Assembly: GCF_000260715.1 (NCBI RefSeq)
Contig: NC_017834.1
Location: forward strand, 1,550,001-1,614,000
Length of the DNA stretch: 64,000 nucleotides
Reading direction: 5' to 3'
From: Bifidobacterium animalis subsp. animalis ATCC 25527
GTDB lineage: Bacteria > Actinomycetota > Actinomycetes > Actinomycetales > Bifidobacteriaceae
The notes beneath the pieces are model-generated. The model saw only the letters and a program-made list of their open reading frames with translations. It was not told the origin of the DNA and did no database searches. Every line of letters begins with the position of its first letter. Within the stretch, counting starts at the first letter, position 1. A program made the translations under genes and the position numbers. Positions 52,336 to 61,550 of the stretch are shown piece after piece.

Positions 52336-54558
52336 TCACCGCCGTTGCGTGTTCTGCTGGTTCTGCGTGTTCTGCTGTGTGCCCTGCCTGTTGCTTTGTA
52401 CGCCACCGCTCTTCGTGTACTTATCGACAGGTTGTCCGTAATCGTTGTCCATGGGCAGCTGCTTCTTGTCGGCGTACTGGTTCATCGCATCCTTGAACGC
52501 AGGGGCGGCGATGGTGGAACCATCCCAGTAGCCGTGGTAGTTGCCGTTGATCGCGATGTTCTCGATCGGGTGGTTCATCGGGTCCTGCACGTCGCCGACG
52601 AGCACGAAGGTGGCGATCTGGTTCGGAATGAAGCCGCCGGTAGTCACGTACATGTTCTCGTTCGTACCGGTCTTCGCGAAGGTCTTGCGCCCGTTCGCGA
52701 GCTGAGCCGCACCTGCCGCGCCGTCGGGCCGCGTCACGCCCTGGTTCATCGTATAGGCCAGCGTCTGGATGATGTCTTTGTCCACCGCCTGGTGGCAGTT
52801 GGCCTTGGGCACGTCGAGGTCCTTGCCGTCGGAGTTCGTGACCTTCTTCAGCGCGATCGGCGTGCACTCCACGCCGTTGGCCGCATACGTCGCGTACACG
52901 TTGGCCATCGTGAGCGGCGATACCGATGTGGTGCCGCCGATGAGCAGCGCCGGGTGCATCGAGATGTCGGAGTAGACGTCCTCCTGTCCGATCTTCGCAT
53001 TGTGGTAGCCCACGGCCTTCGCCGCGTCCGCCACCGCGCACAGGCCGATCTGCGCACCCATCGCGGCCATCGTCGTGTTATGCGAATGCACGAGGCCGAG
53101 GAACGGGCTTTCCGGCGACACCGTGCCATTGGTCAACGCGTTCGTCACGTGCCAGTTGTCGGTGCCGCCCGTGTAGCCGTTGCAGGTGAAGCGGTTCGTG
53201 AGGAAGTCGGTCGGCGCGACGAGCATCTCGTTGACCGAGCGTCCCTGCTGCATCCAGGCGACGAGGTTGATCGGCTTCCACGAGGAGCCGATCGGGAAGC
53301 CCTGGCCACCGCCGTCAATCTGATCGACCGCGTAGTTCATCGACGACTTCGTCTGGTCGGTGGCCGCGGCATCGGTCGCGTCATAGGCGCGGTTGAGCCC
53401 GAAGCCGAGCACTTCGCCGGTGCCGGGTTTGACCGAGGCCATCACGATCTCCATGCCGCTAGAATCGTTCGCGGGAATCGTCTTGTTCGCCACGTCCATC
53501 AACGCATTGCTCGCATCGAGGTCGATCGTGGTGACAATATGCAGGCCACCCTCCTGCAGCAGCCGCTCACGGTCCTTCGCGGTCTTGCCGAACTCCGGCG
53601 AGTTCTCGATCTTGTGCACCACGTAATCGCAGAAGAAGCCCGTGTTGTACTTCGCCGCCATGCAACCGCGCGACACCGGCGTGATATGCAGCGTGTCCAC
53701 CAGCGGGGTCTTCACGGCCTCCTCATACTCGGCCTGCGTGATGAAATGCTGGTTCCTCATCAGCTCGAGCACGATGTTGCGCTGCTTCTGCGCCTCCTCC
53801 TGGTTCTCCGGAATCGACGGATCGTACTTCGACGGGTTCTTCGTGATCATCGCGATCGTCGCCGCCTGCACGATGTTGAGCTTGTCGGCGGTCGTGTTGA
53901 AATAGCGCTCCGCCGCGGCCTGCACGCCATACAGCGAATTCGTGCCGAACTGCGCGATGTTCAGGTAGCCCTGCAGAATCTCCTGCTTCGAGTACTTCTT
54001 CTCCATCTGCACCGAGATCAGCATCTCACGCATCTTGCGCGCGATCGTGTCCTCGGTCGCATGGTACTCGGCGATCGGATCGTCCTTCTCACGCGCCTGC
54101 GTGGCGAGCACGTTCTTCACATACTGCTGCGTGAGCGAGGAGCCGCCCTGCTGATCGCCCTTCTTCATATACGTCTGCACGAACGCACGCAGCACGCCCT
54201 GCACATCGACGCCCGCATGCTCCCAGAAGCGGCGGTCCTCACGCGCCACCACGGCCTGCATCATCGGCTTGGAGATGTCCTTCAAGGGCACGACCTCACG
54301 ATTCTGCGCATAGAACTCGGCGATTACGGTCTTGCCGTCGCTCGCGTACATCGTCGACTTCTGCGGCAGATTCGTCACATCGAAATCGATGCCCTCAACC
54401 TGCATCGACGGCGTCACGGCCTTCACAATCTGATTCGCCCCCATCACGGTGGGCAGGAAGAGCACGGCCAACGTCACACCGCCGCCAAGGCACAGCGTGA
54501 TGAAGGCGAGTGCGAGCGCAAGTATACGAGCGCCAGTGAGGTTCTTCTTCTTCGGCAT
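52336..54558 (-). CDS. Class A penicillin-binding protein
   Basis: Bifunctional peptidoglycan synthase of 740 residues. A short basic cytoplasmic start (MPKKKNLTGAR) and a membrane helix (about 12-38) precede a GT51 glycosyltransferase domain (VVAREDRRFWEHAGVD, QQGGSSLTQQYVKN, KYSKQEILQGYLN). The transpeptidase domain follows, with SxxK in IGSSWKPI, SxN in VHSHNTTM and KTG in FAKTGTNE. The C-terminus is a Gln/Asn-rich tail. All catalytic motifs are present, so it should polymerise and cross-link cell wall and bind beta-lactams. It lies 131 bases downstream of the crp-like gene on the same strand. Confidence 0.95.
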   Translation of the reverse strand: MPKKKNLTGARILALALAFITLCLGGGVTLAVLFLPTVMGANQIVKAVTPSMQVEGIDFDVTNLPQKSTMYASDGKTVIAEFYAQNREVVPLKDISKPMMQAVVAREDRRFWEHAGVDVQGVLRAFVQTYMKKGDQQGGSSLTQQYVKNVLATQAREKDDPIAEYHATEDTIARKMREMLISVQMEKKYSKQEILQGYLNIAQFGTNSLYGVQAAAERYFNTTADKLNIVQAATIAMITKNPSKYDPSIPENQEEAQKQRNIVLELMRNQHFITQAEYEEAVKTPLVDTLHITPVSRGCMAAKYNTGFFCDYVVHKIENSPEFGKTAKDRERLLQEGGLHIVTTIDLDASNALMDVANKTIPANDSSGMEIVMASVKPGTGEVLGFGLNRAYDATDAAATDQTKSSMNYAVDQIDGGGQGFPIGSSWKPINLVAWMQQGRSVNEMLVAPTDFLTNRFTCNGYTGGTDNWHVTNALTNGTVSPESPFLGLVHSHNTTMAAMGAQIGLCAVADAAKAVGYHNAKIGQEDVYSDISMHPALLIGGTTSVSPLTMANVYATYAANGVECTPIALKKVTNSDGKDLDVPKANCHQAVDKDIIQTLAYTMNQGVTRPDGAAGAAQLANGRKTFAKTGTNENMYVTTGGFIPNQIATFVLVGDVQDPMNHPIENIAINGNYHGYWDGSTIAAPAFKDAMNQYADKKQLPMDNDYGQPVDKYTKSGGVQSNRQGTQQNTQNQQNTQRR

Positions 54559-54689
54559 GTCTCTATTCTATGGGTCTGGCTCTACCGGAGCGCGAATTTT
54601 ACAGTATGTCCGAAAAATATACAAATGATTGTCAGCCTGTTCTCAGAAGACAATCAGATTGGCATATCGACTGCCCGGAACCCGCACGC

Positions 54690-55451
54690 CTACCGCTGCG
54701 AACGGCGGATGAGAGCTCCCGGCTGGTAGATGATTATAGTGCGCCCGTTGCGTGCAATCCAGCCCCGGTTCGCGAAATCCATGAGCGCTTTGTTCACGGT
54801 CTCGCGCGAGGAACCGACGAGCTGCGCCATCTCCTCCTGGGTGAGGTCATGCGGCACCTGCAGCCCTTCCTCCACCGGCTTGCCGAAGCGCGAGGCGAGG
54901 CTCAGCAATGTCTTCGCCAAGCGGCCGGGCACATCGCTGAACACCAGATCGGCAATGCGCTCGTTATTGGCGCGCATACGGTTCGCGAGCACCTGCAGCA
55001 TGTCGACGGCCACGCCCGGGTATTTGCCGAGCCACGCGAACAATGCGTCATGGTCGAGCCACACCACCTGGGTACCGTCCACCATCGCCACCGCGTTCGC
55101 CGTGCGCGGGCCGCCTTGCGGGTCGAACACGGGAATCTCGCCGAGCAGTTCGCCGCGGGTATGTATCGAGAGCAGCTGCACGCGCTTGTCCGCAGACTGC
55201 CGCGTCAGCTTCACGCGCCCCTCCTGGATCACATACATGCGCTGGTCGGTGTCGCCCTCGGTGAAGATGTACTCGCCCTTGTCGTACTCCTCATGGTGCA
55301 GGTAGGGCACGAGCTCGCGCGCCTGCTCCTCGGAGACCTGCTTGAACAACGCGGTCTCCAGCAGCGGGTTGCGTCGCTCGCACGCGTCGCCCACGCCGGC
55401 CGGTTCGTCAGACATCGCGCCGCTTGGCATCCGCTCGGCGGACTGATTCAT
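54690..55451 (-). CDS. Crp/Fnr-family transcription regulator
   Basis: A 253-residue cyclic-nucleotide-binding-type regulator, similar to actinobacterial Crp/GlxR. The sensor domain (about 45-165) includes FTEGDTDQRMYVIQEGRVKL and GELLGEIPVFDPQGGPRTANAVA, which matches the cNMP phosphate-binding cassette. The C-terminal winged HTH is LTQEEMAQLVGSSRETVNKALMDFANRGWI. ATG 55451 has a GGAGGAAC ribosome-binding site. It lies upstream of the PBP gene and 39 bases downstream of the lipoate ligase gene. Target genes cannot be read from the sequence. Confidence 0.93.
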   Translation of the reverse strand: MNQSAERMPSGAMSDEPAGVGDACERRNPLLETALFKQVSEEQARELVPYLHHEEYDKGEYIFTEGDTDQRMYVIQEGRVKLTRQSADKRVQLLSIHTRGELLGEIPVFDPQGGPRTANAVAMVDGTQVVWLDHDALFAWLGKYPGVAVDMLQVLANRMRANNERIADLVFSDVPGRLAKTLLSLASRFGKPVEEGLQVPHDLTQEEMAQLVGSSRETVNKALMDFANRGWIARNGRTIIIYQPGALIRRSQR

Positions 55452-55490
55452 GCCGTTCCTCCAAAGGTGTCTATAGAAAAGCACTGCCTT

Positions 55491-56654
55491 TCATATTGTA
55501 TTCCCTACGACACCGAAACGGGAGGCCGTCTCGAGCATGCGACCGACAATCTGCGCGCGCGTGCACGACGTCTGCGAATTCATCGGGTCGACGCGTTTGC
55601 TCGCCGATTTCACCGCCTTGTCTGACATCTTCTCCTTCGACGGGCGCAGCACATGCCGCAAATGCTCGGTGTTCATCGCATATGCCAGCGTGTCGTGGTG
55701 CAGCAGGCAGCCGGGCCCCTCCCCGCTGGCCGGGAACCGACGTTCCGCCGCGCCGCCTATCTTGCCCGCCGCGCTCGCAATGTCGTTGAGCCCGGCGAAA
55801 TGCGCGCGCACACCGCATGCGGCGAGCGCCTCCAGCAGCCACATATCGCAGAACTGGTAGCATTGCCGCGCGTCGAGCCCCGCCACCACCGGCTCGGGCA
55901 CGTAGAGCGAATAGGTGATCGTGTTCTGCGGTTCTATGAACATCGCGCCACCGCCGGTGTCGCGCCGCACCACTTCAATGCCGTGCTCTTTGGCGTATTC
56001 CAGATCCACCTCATCGGCAATCGACTGGAATTTCCCGCAGACCACCGCGGGCGCCCCCCAATCCCAGATTCTCAGCGTCGCCTGCCGCTCCCCATTCGCG
56101 ACCTGCGTGGCCCATAGTTCGTCCACCTGCATCTGCTCGGCGGGCATGCGTGGAATGTCAACGACGATCTGCGGATTCATCCGCGCCCATCGCCGCTTCG
56201 CTTCCTGCAGTCCGATGAGCATGGGCGCAGGTTCGTCCCCAGATTGCGCCCGCTCACCCTGCTGTCTTGCGCGCACCTCGCGAATACGTTCGAATTCGCG
56301 TTCGGCTGTCTGTGTGGATTCGCGCGCACTGCCGCCCACCAGCGCGCGCACGACGGCCAATGCGATCGCCTCGCCGTTGGCGCCGATCAGCGTGTCGCCG
56401 ATCACGCCGCGTAATTCGCCGGACAGCGCCCTGTAGAACGCAAGGTAATCCGCGCTCCCCCAGCGCTCCCAATCATCGGGTAGTTCCGGCAAATGCGCGT
56501 CGATTGCGGATTGCGCGCACCCCACCACCGAGCCGGCGCCGGCGTCCATGAAGAAATCGCCGTCGATTGTCGCGCGCCAACCGCGCACTTCGTCGCCCTG
56601 CAAGGTCACCCGCACGAGTTTACCGCCGGGAATCTTCACTTCGCCGGACTTCAT
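55491..56654 (-). CDS. lplA: Lipoate-protein ligase with N-terminal accessory domain
   Basis: Attaches lipoate to carrier-protein lysines. It has 387 residues. The N-terminal 100 residues (VKIPGGKLVRVTLQGDEVRGWRATIDGDFFMDAG...) match the small ligase accessory domain, which is C-terminal in E. coli LplA. The catalytic domain then shows VVRRDTGGGAMF and SAAGKIGGAAERR, with the catalytic Lys. The domain order is therefore swapped relative to E. coli. A probable substrate, GcvH, is encoded 7 kb away in this window. A strong hairpin separates it from the upstream TM2 gene. Confidence 0.88.
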   Translation of the reverse strand: MKSGEVKIPGGKLVRVTLQGDEVRGWRATIDGDFFMDAGAGSVVGCAQSAIDAHLPELPDDWERWGSADYLAFYRALSGELRGVIGDTLIGANGEAIALAVVRALVGGSARESTQTAEREFERIREVRARQQGERAQSGDEPAPMLIGLQEAKRRWARMNPQIVVDIPRMPAEQMQVDELWATQVANGERQATLRIWDWGAPAVVCGKFQSIADEVDLEYAKEHGIEVVRRDTGGGAMFIEPQNTITYSLYVPEPVVAGLDARQCYQFCDMWLLEALAACGVRAHFAGLNDIASAAGKIGGAAERRFPASGEGPGCLLHHDTLAYAMNTEHLRHVLRPSKEKMSDKAVKSASKRVDPMNSQTSCTRAQIVGRMLETASRFGVVGNTI

Positions 56655-56692
56655 TCGATCTCACCCGCCTTCGTATTCGCACACATATGGAA

Positions 56693-56726
56693 TGCGGGGC
56701 GCAGTTCAGTGGAACCGCACCCCGCA
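56693..56726 (-). terminator. Terminator hairpin after TM2 gene
   Basis: A 15-bp stem with two G-U pairs (TGCGGGGTGCGGTTC / GAACTGCGCCCCGCA) and a four-base loop, 25 bases after the TM2 gene stop. Confidence 0.7.
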
Positions 56727-56751
56727 GAATGCAACGCGTCAAAAGTCGCCG

Positions 56752-57216
56752 CTAATCCTGAAGTTCGACACCGCGCGCGTCACGGTGGTGCTCGGTGCCG
56801 TAATCCGCAGTGAGAATCTGAATCGCCTCCACAATCGCCCAGATCAGCACAGCGATGGCGCCGATGCCGAAGGTCAGCAGCGAGATGAGCACCTGTGCCA
56901 CGCCTTTGCCGGTGTAGCCCAGGTAGAAGTTATGCAGGCCGAAGATGCCGAAGAACAACGCCAGCGCCGCCGCCACATACTTGTTGCGCGGAAGGTAGGT
57001 CGGGTACGCAGCCGGTGGCTGGGCGTAGGTGTAGTTCTGCTGAGCATAGGCATTCGGGTCCTGGTACTGCCCGTTGTAGCCGCCCTGCGACTGCGTGTAC
57101 TGCGGCGCGGCGTAATTCTGCGCGGGCTGCGTGTACTGGGGTGCCTGTGCGGCGCCTGACACGCCGTTGTTCTGCCGGTCGCCGTCCTGTGGCTGGTAAC
57201 CGTTCGGATCACTCAT
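56752..57216 (-). CDS. TM2 domain membrane protein
   Basis: A 154-residue protein with a soluble N-terminal half very rich in Gln, Tyr, Asn and Pro (repeating QYTQPAQNYAAPQYTQSQ-like stretches). This is followed by the TM2 domain of two membrane helices (YVAAALALFFGIFGLHNFYLGYTGKGVAQVLISLLTFG, then IGAIAVLIWAIVEAIQIL). The ribosome-binding site AAGGAGAC precedes the ATG. TM2 proteins are small, widely distributed and functionally obscure; the low-complexity arm could mediate self-association. It is downstream of a degenerate 52-bp repeat array. Confidence 0.9.
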   Translation of the reverse strand: MSDPNGYQPQDGDRQNNGVSGAAQAPQYTQPAQNYAAPQYTQSQGGYNGQYQDPNAYAQQNYTYAQPPAAYPTYLPRNKYVAAALALFFGIFGLHNFYLGYTGKGVAQVLISLLTFGIGAIAVLIWAIVEAIQILTADYGTEHHRDARGVELQD

Positions 57217-57323
57217 ATTGTCTCCTTATACGAATGTCACTGTGTGCTTGGTACCGCTCAGCATACACGTTCTTCGCATGTGAAGATATCTCCACAGCAC
57301 AATGCGGCATCAGCGGACTCTCA

Positions 57324-57479
57324 TTGGTCAATACGGTACCGCTCGCGCAAAAAGACCCACGAGTAGCTATCCTCGTTGGCCATTCGGCAATCCCATGCGC
57401 AAATCGACCGACGAACACCTCTCTGCACTGGTCATTCAGTGACTACGTGCGCAGATTGGCCAATGAAGCCCTCGTCACG
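57324..57479. repeat. Degenerate tandem array with 52-bp period
   Basis: Three units starting at 57324, 57376 and 57428 open with TTGGTCA, TTGGCCA and CTGGTCA, exactly 52 bp apart. Adjacent units agree at roughly 60% of positions, including TGCGCA-A and GACC/GGCC blocks at fixed offsets. Further TTGGCCA-like copies occur off-register at 57456 and 57489, and TGACCAATGAG at 57524 is the inverse of the CTCATTGGTCA at 57320. The rest of 57217-57600 holds no gene. Confidence 0.6.
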
Positions 57480-57605
57480 GTACTGCGAACGGCCAACAGA
57501 AGTCTGCGACCCCGCCTCACATACTGACCAATGAGCACCCCTTACCGGCGAGCTGATTTGCGCGCCCTGCCAGTTTCGGCGTGCTCACCTGCCTGGGTAT
57601 GCGAA

Positions 57606-57629
57606 AAGGCCGACCCGAAGGCCGACCTT
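57606..57629 (-). terminator. Rho-independent terminator after the leuB-small ORF unit
   Basis: On the minus strand, a 10-bp stem (AAGGTCGGCC / GGTCGGCCTT with two G-U pairs) is capped by a TTCG tetraloop and followed by TTCGC after the paired Ts. Confidence 0.75.
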
Positions 57630-57696
57630 TCCGTAAGATTTGTGTTGCGTTAGCCCCGCAACCGGTTTCAGGCCGAAATGGCCGAATTCGACCAGC

Positions 57697-57831
57697 TCAG
57701 TCGACGTAGACCGGGCCGTACTCCGACGGAATGTGCGTCGTGGCGATGTACGGGCCCGAGGTCGGGCGAGCGTAGGTCTGGAAACCGTTGCTGTAGTTGA
57801 ATGGAGCTTCTTCGTTGCAGTTGCAGCACAT
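57697..57831 (-). CDS. 44-residue Cys-rich small protein
   Basis: A short gene of 45 codons, too small for usual ORF cut-offs. It begins MCCNCNEEAPFNYSNGF and ends SEYGPVYVD. The ATG at 57831 has AAAAGAGGAC upstream at suitable distance. The CCNC start could bind metal or be lipid-modified in principle, but there is no signal peptide or membrane helix. It lies 75 bases downstream of leuB on the same strand and before a good terminator, so it is likely to be co-transcribed. Function is unknown. Confidence 0.6.
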   Translation of the reverse strand: MCCNCNEEAPFNYSNGFQTYARPTSGPYIATTHIPSEYGPVYVD

Positions 57832-57906
57832 AATGTCCTCTTTTCCTGCCGCGCGTTCACGCGGCGCTTCCTAGAGCCGAATGTGATCGGCTTGACGTGC
57901 CCTAGT

Positions 57907-58947
57907 TTACAGGCGAGCCAAGATGTCGCGACCCACTTCGTCGGTGGAGCGTTGCCGGCTGCCGTTTTCGGCGATGTCGAGTTCCACGGCGGCGTCGATT
58001 GTCGCGGCGGCGTCGTCAAATCCGAGATGACGCAGCAGCATGGCGGCGGAAAGGATCGCGGCGGTCGGGTTCGCGATGCCCTGGCCAGCAATGTCGGGGG
58101 CGGAACCGTGGATCGGCTCGAACATGGACGGGTATTCGTTGCTCGCGTTGATGCAGCCGGACGCCGAATAACCCACACCGCCCACGACGGCGCCCGCCTC
58201 GTCGGTGAGAATGTCGCCGAACAGATTGTCGGTGAGAATCACGTCGAAGCGCGACGGATCGGTGACCAGGTAGATCGTGGCCGCGTCGATGTGCGAGTAG
58301 TCATGCTGAACCTCGGGGTATTCGGCGCCCACCTTGTTCACGATGTTCTGCCACATGTCGCCGGCGTTGACGAGCACGTTCTTCTTGTGCACGAGCGTGA
58401 CGTGCTTGCGGCGCTTCATCGCCAGCTCGAAGGCGTAGCGCACCACGCGTTCGACGCCGTACGCCGTGTTGATGGAGACCTCGGTGGCCACCTCGTGCTC
58501 GGTGCCGCGGCGAATCGCACCGCCGGCGCCGCAGTAGAGGCCTTCGGTGCCCTCACGCACCACCACGAAATCGATCTCGCCCGGGTTCGCCAGCGGCGAC
58601 TCGACGCCCGGGTACAGCTTCGACGGGCGCAGATTCACATACTGGTCGAGCGCGAACCTCAGCTTGAGCAGCAAGCCGCGTTCGAGAATGCCCGCTTTGA
58701 TGCGCGGGTCGCCCACCGCACCGAGCAGAATCGCGTCGGTGTTCTTAATGCGTTCGAGATCTTCGTCCGGCAGAATCTCGCCGTCACGCAGATACCGCTC
58801 CGCCCCCAGGTCGAACGGCTCGTACTCGAAGGTCGCCACTCCCTCGGTGGCTTTTTCGAGCGCCTGCTGTGCCCACGGGGTCACTTCCTTGCCAATGCCG
58901 TCGCCGGGAATGACGGCGATCGTGTACTGCTTTGCGTTTTGAGTCAT
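57907..58947 (-). CDS. leuB: 3-isopropylmalate dehydrogenase
   Basis: NAD-dependent beta-decarboxylating dehydrogenase of leucine synthesis, 346 residues. Motifs: [34 protein letters not shown], the substrate-binding Lys in VHKKNVL, the metal-binding [31 protein letters not shown], and the NAD site [25 protein letters not shown]. The EGTEGLYCG version of the loop and the short length fit the actinobacterial LeuB type. The start ATG is at 58947. It has no other leucine genes beside it, only the 44-residue protein downstream. Confidence 0.93.
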   Translation of the reverse strand: MTQNAKQYTIAVIPGDGIGKEVTPWAQQALEKATEGVATFEYEPFDLGAERYLRDGEILPDEDLERIKNTDAILLGAVGDPRIKAGILERGLLLKLRFALDQYVNLRPSKLYPGVESPLANPGEIDFVVVREGTEGLYCGAGGAIRRGTEHEVATEVSINTAYGVERVVRYAFELAMKRRKHVTLVHKKNVLVNAGDMWQNIVNKVGAEYPEVQHDYSHIDAATIYLVTDPSRFDVILTDNLFGDILTDEAGAVVGGVGYSASGCINASNEYPSMFEPIHGSAPDIAGQGIANPTAAILSAAMLLRHLGFDDAAATIDAAVELDIAENGSRQRSTDEVGRDILARL

Positions 58948-59027
58948 ATGGGCAGACTACCTGCTCGCACACGCCGCTTTCGCGCGGTTTTCAGTTCTTG
59001 GACGTTTCGGCGCGAACGTTTCGCATA

Positions 59028-59075
59028 GTGAGATTGACGGTGAGATTAGTGGTGAGATTATTTCTGGGATTACTC
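59028..59075. repeat. Four tandem 12-bp repeats upstream of leuB
   Basis: GTGAGATTGACG, GTGAGATTAGTG, GTGAGATTATTT and CTGGGATTACTC follow each other without gaps, 81 bases upstream of the leuB start. On the leuB strand they read AATCTCAC at every helical turn or so, which could be activator or repressor sites. Confidence 0.6.
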
Positions 59076-59084
59076 CCGAGCAGT

Positions 59085-59108
59085 CGGTGCCGGTTCGCGC
59101 CGGCACCG
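59085..59108 (-). terminator. Terminator hairpin of the prolyl oligopeptidase gene
   Basis: A perfect 9-bp stem CGGTGCCGG / CCGGCACCG with a six-base loop, six bases after the oligopeptidase stop. Confidence 0.65.
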
Positions 59109-59114
59109 CTCTTC

Positions 59115-61517
59115 TCACTCGTCGATGCCCATGGCGGCAAGCACCCACGCATTCTCGTAGCAGATCTGCTTCCACTGCGCGTAACGCCCGCTGGTGCCGC
59201 CGTGACCGGCCTCGGCCTCGATCTTGATGATCGCGTCCAGACCCGCGGCCTGCAGCCGCGCCACCCATTTGAGCGGCTCCACCACCATCACACGCGAGTC
59301 GTTCATCGACGTGGTCACGAAGATCTTCGGGAATGCCGTCACCGGCGTGCCGTCCGGCCACCGCGCGCCGCCCTCGCCCGGCGCCGGCGCGTTCTCGTAT
59401 GGCGTGTACGTCTTCATGTAGCGGTAGGTCTCCGCATCGTGCAACGGGTCGCCCCACTCATCCCACTCGGTCACCGTGAGCGGCAGTGTCGGGTCGAGAA
59501 TCGTCGTCAGCGCATCCACAAATGGCACATCCGCCTCGATGCCGGCGAATCGTTCCGGTGCCATGTTCGCCACGGCACCCATCAGCAAGCCGCCCGCGGA
59601 GCCGCCGTTCGCCACCGTGCGTGCACGGTCGGCGAGCCCGCAGTCCTGTATGGCCGCAGTGACGTCGATGAAATCTTCAAACGTGTGCTTCTTGTTGAGC
59701 CTGCGGCCCATCTCGTACCATGCGCGTCCCATTTCGCCGCCGCCGCGCACATGCGGCACCACGTAGAGCACGCCGCGGTCGAGCATGCTCAGTCGCGACA
59801 CCGAGAACGCCGGGTCCGAACTGATTTCGTAGGCACCGTAACCGATCACGAACATCGGCATCTGCGCGCACACGCGATCGCGTCGCCAGACGAGCGAAAC
59901 GGGCATCTGCTCGCCGTCACGCACCGGCACCCAGATGCGTCGCTCCACATAGTCGCGCGCGTCGAAACTCCCCAGCACGTTCGCGCGTTTGAGCAGCACG
60001 TCCTCACCGGTGCGCGGGTCGAATTCGCGCAGTTCGCCCGGCCGCGTGTAGCTCGTCACCATGTAGCGCATGCGCGGCGCCTCGTAACTGGGGTTGCCGG
60101 CGGTGCCAATCGAATACAGGCGCGCCGAGGAGCCTTCGAAATCCTTGAGTTGCGACGGGTTCACCGCATCGTCGTCCGAGGCGCCATCCCAATCCCCGTC
60201 CAACTCCGGCACATTCACCTCGGCGAATTGCCAGGGGCGGCGAGCGAGGAAGTCCTGCGCGGCCTGCTGTTTGGACATCACCGCGAGCTTGGGCAGTCCG
60301 TTCGCGCGGTACGAAAGCGCCACAAAATGCTCGTGCATCGCGATGCCCTCCACCGCGAGCCCGCGCACGCCGCGCAGAATCTGCGGATTCGTGGAATCGT
60401 CGTACGGCGTGCCCACCGGCATTGCGGACGCGCCGGCGATCACCTTCTCGCCGTCCTCGCTGCCGTACGGCGAACCCTGCACAATGCGCACGCCATCGCC
60501 AATGCAGTAGGGCGGCCGCGCGGTGCTCATGTCGATGACATCGATCTGAAAATTCGGGTTGGCGAGATTGTGGTAGACGATCGCAATCGGCAGATCCTCG
60601 CCATGCTCGCCCGCATGTTCGAACACGGCGAAGCTCACATCGTACTCGACGCCCTCCTGCCGCGGAATGAACGGCTGGAACTCCCCCTCCGGCGTCGCGG
60701 TGGGCAGCATGAGCACCTCGGTGGTCGTTTTCGAACCGGTGCCGATCACCAGATTCCGCTCATCGAAGGAGAGCCCTATGCCCACCCAGAATTTCTCGTC
60801 GTGTTCCTCGTACACGATCACGTCGCGTTCGACCGGCTCGCCCACCTTGTGCCGACGGATCGCATATGGGCGCTGCGCGTCGTCGAGCAAGGTAGCGAAC
60901 ACATAGCGGCCATCGGGCGTGAAGCATGCTGCAGCCAGTCCGTCGAGCTCGTCGGGCAGCTGTTCGCCGGTGTCGAGGTTGCGAATGCGGAAATCATATT
61001 GCTCATTGCCGGTCGTGTCGACGCCGAACAGCAGCCATGTGCCGTCCTTCGAGATGTCCATGCCGCCAATCTGGAAGAAATCGTGGCCCTCGGCCTCTGC
61101 GTTGGCGTCGAGGATCACCTGTTCGCCGGGGATCACGCCCGGTGCATCGTTGGTGTTGATCTCGGGCGGCGTCCAATCGTCCTCGCCGCGAATCGGCATG
61201 CGGCACTGCACGCCGTACTGCTTGCCCTCCTGCGTGCGCGCGTAGTACCAGTAGCCGTCCAGTCGTGTGGGCACCGACATGTCAGTCTCCTGCACATGCG
61301 AGCGGAACTCGTCGAATAGCGTTGTGCGCAGATTGGCCAAGCCGGCCGTGCGCGCGGAGGTGTAGGCGTTCTCGGCGGCCACATACGATTTGAGGTCTGC
61401 GGAATCTTTATCTCGCATCCACTCGTAGGGGTCGGTGAAGGTGTCGCCATGGAATGTGCGCGCCGAGGGAACCTGCTTCGCCTTCGGCGGCGTCGGGAAA
61501 ACATGCATATCAGTCAT
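59115..61517 (-). CDS. S9 prolyl oligopeptidase family protein (oligopeptidase B-like)
   Basis: Cytoplasmic serine peptidase of short peptides, 800 residues. An N-terminal beta-propeller (about 70-480) restricts access; the alpha/beta-hydrolase domain has Ser in NGGSAGGLLMG, Asp in TSMNDSRV and His in AEAGHGGTSGR. RGGGEMGRAWYEMGR and DPYEWMRDKDS are typical of the oligopeptidase B branch. It is about 100 residues longer than E. coli PtrB. The ATG at 61517 (MTDMHVF) lacks a clear ribosome-binding site; the longer ORF runs into the hairpin repeats and is rejected. It probably degrades imported peptides. Confidence 0.92.
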   Translation of the reverse strand: MTDMHVFPTPPKAKQVPSARTFHGDTFTDPYEWMRDKDSADLKSYVAAENAYTSARTAGLANLRTTLFDEFRSHVQETDMSVPTRLDGYWYYARTQEGKQYGVQCRMPIRGEDDWTPPEINTNDAPGVIPGEQVILDANAEAEGHDFFQIGGMDISKDGTWLLFGVDTTGNEQYDFRIRNLDTGEQLPDELDGLAAACFTPDGRYVFATLLDDAQRPYAIRRHKVGEPVERDVIVYEEHDEKFWVGIGLSFDERNLVIGTGSKTTTEVLMLPTATPEGEFQPFIPRQEGVEYDVSFAVFEHAGEHGEDLPIAIVYHNLANPNFQIDVIDMSTARPPYCIGDGVRIVQGSPYGSEDGEKVIAGASAMPVGTPYDDSTNPQILRGVRGLAVEGIAMHEHFVALSYRANGLPKLAVMSKQQAAQDFLARRPWQFAEVNVPELDGDWDGASDDDAVNPSQLKDFEGSSARLYSIGTAGNPSYEAPRMRYMVTSYTRPGELREFDPRTGEDVLLKRANVLGSFDARDYVERRIWVPVRDGEQMPVSLVWRRDRVCAQMPMFVIGYGAYEISSDPAFSVSRLSMLDRGVLYVVPHVRGGGEMGRAWYEMGRRLNKKHTFEDFIDVTAAIQDCGLADRARTVANGGSAGGLLMGAVANMAPERFAGIEADVPFVDALTTILDPTLPLTVTEWDEWGDPLHDAETYRYMKTYTPYENAPAPGEGGARWPDGTPVTAFPKIFVTTSMNDSRVMVVEPLKWVARLQAAGLDAIIKIEAEAGHGGTSGRYAQWKQICYENAWVLAAMGIDE

Positions 61518-61550
61518 TAGGCCAGAGATTATACCCGCGCACCCTCCCTT

